64,000 nt of DNA from Centropus unirufus (Eukaryota; Chordata; Aves; Cuculiformes; Centropidae), in assembly GCA_013397695.1 (NCBI GenBank), contig VYZI01000236.1:147547-211546 (forward strand), written 5' to 3'. The notes under the pieces were generated by a model. The model ran no database searches and was not told the origin of the DNA. It saw only the letters and a list, made by a program, of their open reading frames with translations. Positions within the stretch are counted from its first letter, which is position 1; each line of letters begins with the position of its first letter. The translations under genes were made by a program, and so were the position numbers. Positions 62,901 through 64,000 of the stretch are shown here, in pieces.

Positions 62901-64000
62901 ATTCTTTCTCCTACACTCTGAAATATCTGAAGAATGGAACATGACTGTGTTTGGCTGAATGATTATGCCAGAATGCAAAACCCAAAGTGTTTTTTTTTTT
63001 TTGATGAGACAAAGTCAAGTTTGTAAAATGACAATTCTTCACACAAATGCTTTTGTTGGAAAAAAAAAATAATAAAATTACTCGATTTGAACAAGTGTTG
63101 CTATTCTTCCAAGCAGATAAAGTTGGGTGAAAATGACCCTGGCACTGTTAAATATGCTGGATTATTGACATCTGGGAAAGCTCAAGTTAAATGCTTAAAG
63201 ACAGCTGCTTTTTAATGATTAGCACAGGAAAGAAAACAAGATCCTAACTTTATCTTCCTGCTGTCATGTGAACGTGCAGCAGAAGCCAGCAGCCTTCAGC
63301 TTTACCTTTCTGTTTGTTGGAAGCTGAGTGCCAGAATAATTACTCTTTGTAGCCAGCATTCTTCTAGGCCCACACAGACCTACTCAGAAAATAGCTTGTT
63401 AAAAGGGCCTCTGACAATCCTTGCTGAGAAGGGGAAAATATGACCTCTTCTTCAGTTTTACCACATGCATTTCTTCGCTGCTTTTTTTTATGTTCATTTT
63501 TTTGTTTATCTCCCAACTGTGCTCTATGTGCTACGGACAACAGCCTGGGGAAAGAAACATCTGAATTAGCAGCCCACTGAGTTTTATTAGCAGAGGACAG
63601 GTAAGAATGCTTGCAGATGGGTTCATATTTATTGTTTGTTAAATACTTTGCAGAGATGACTAAGGGGTGGAGCAGCTTCTGATGTTTAATCAGCCTATTT
63701 CTGATTAGACAGGAAGAAATAATCCATTTCTTAGTGATTAAACTACAAACTGCCTCCTCCTATGATTGGTTAAAAAGCTGAAAATTTACAAGCTGATATT
63801 TTCCAAACCACTCTGTATTTCAGAGTATCATCTATGAGAAATCTGTTATCTTCCTTATGGAAAGTAGCTAGGGGATCTGAGCTAGGTGGTATTATATGAC
63901 TTTCACAGCTATCTGCTGGAATAGCAGCAGAAAAAATGATAGCAGGCAAACTAAAAGACCTCAACCTGAGCATGTCAGAGTGGATCGAGACTGGGGTTTT
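56941..64000. other. Gene-poor DNA to the window end
   Basis: I found no supported gene or recognisable mobile element. The segment has many short A and T runs, such as TTTTTTTTTTT at about 58801 and TTTTTTTTTTTT at about 60013. It contains one undetermined base at 60425. Confidence 0.45.
60425..60425. other. Undetermined base (N)
   Basis: A single n appears in TACANTATAT. It is an assembly or consensus ambiguity with no visible effect on any feature. Confidence 1.

Overview
This window looks like vertebrate nuclear DNA, most likely avian. It is AT-rich, has short exons separated by kilobase introns bounded by AG/GT, and carries several CR1-type LINE fragments (the dominant bird retroposon), one of which still shows a degraded reverse-transcriptase C-terminus. 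I see no bacterial-style operons, no CRISPR array and no tRNA or rRNA gene. I cannot name the species or chromosome from sequence alone.

Bases 1 to about 23,230 hold the 3' part of one plus-strand gene. The best-supported exons are 5153-5359, 7495-7731, 9268-9357, 10021-10098, 11850-11945 and a terminal exon 23084-23227. All six start and end in phase 0, so they join in one open frame. Exons 9268-9357 and 10021-10098 together encode the front part of a PDZ domain whose ligand-binding loop (GSLGISIAGGKGS) and GPADLAG...GDRV stretch are most like the first PDZ domain of Scribble/LAP polarity proteins. The terminal exon gives an acidic tail ending in ...NSAFYPP and a stop codon that overlaps an AATAAA polyadenylation signal. 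Weaker candidate exons are 1562-1632, 4965-5017 and 5625-5651. The 5' part of the gene would lie to the left of the window. I do not assign a gene symbol. A LAP-family protein (Scribble relative, or a PDZ-bearing Lano/LRRC1 relative) is the leading idea.

At the extreme left (1-282) a minus-strand stretch reads like protein but has a 30-bp internal duplication and a frameshift, so it looks like a decayed coding fragment.

From about 23.3 kb to 64 kb the sequence is mostly gene-poor. It holds a long old CR1 element (33.0-35.2 kb), short CR1 3' tails, a MIR-like SINE core near 52.1 kb, two copies of another diverged repeat (48.6 and 56.9 kb), small tandem duplications and one microsatellite. One possible isolated exon (26812-27079) has a strong donor site. 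The rest could be intergenic, or an intron of a gene whose exons lie outside the window.
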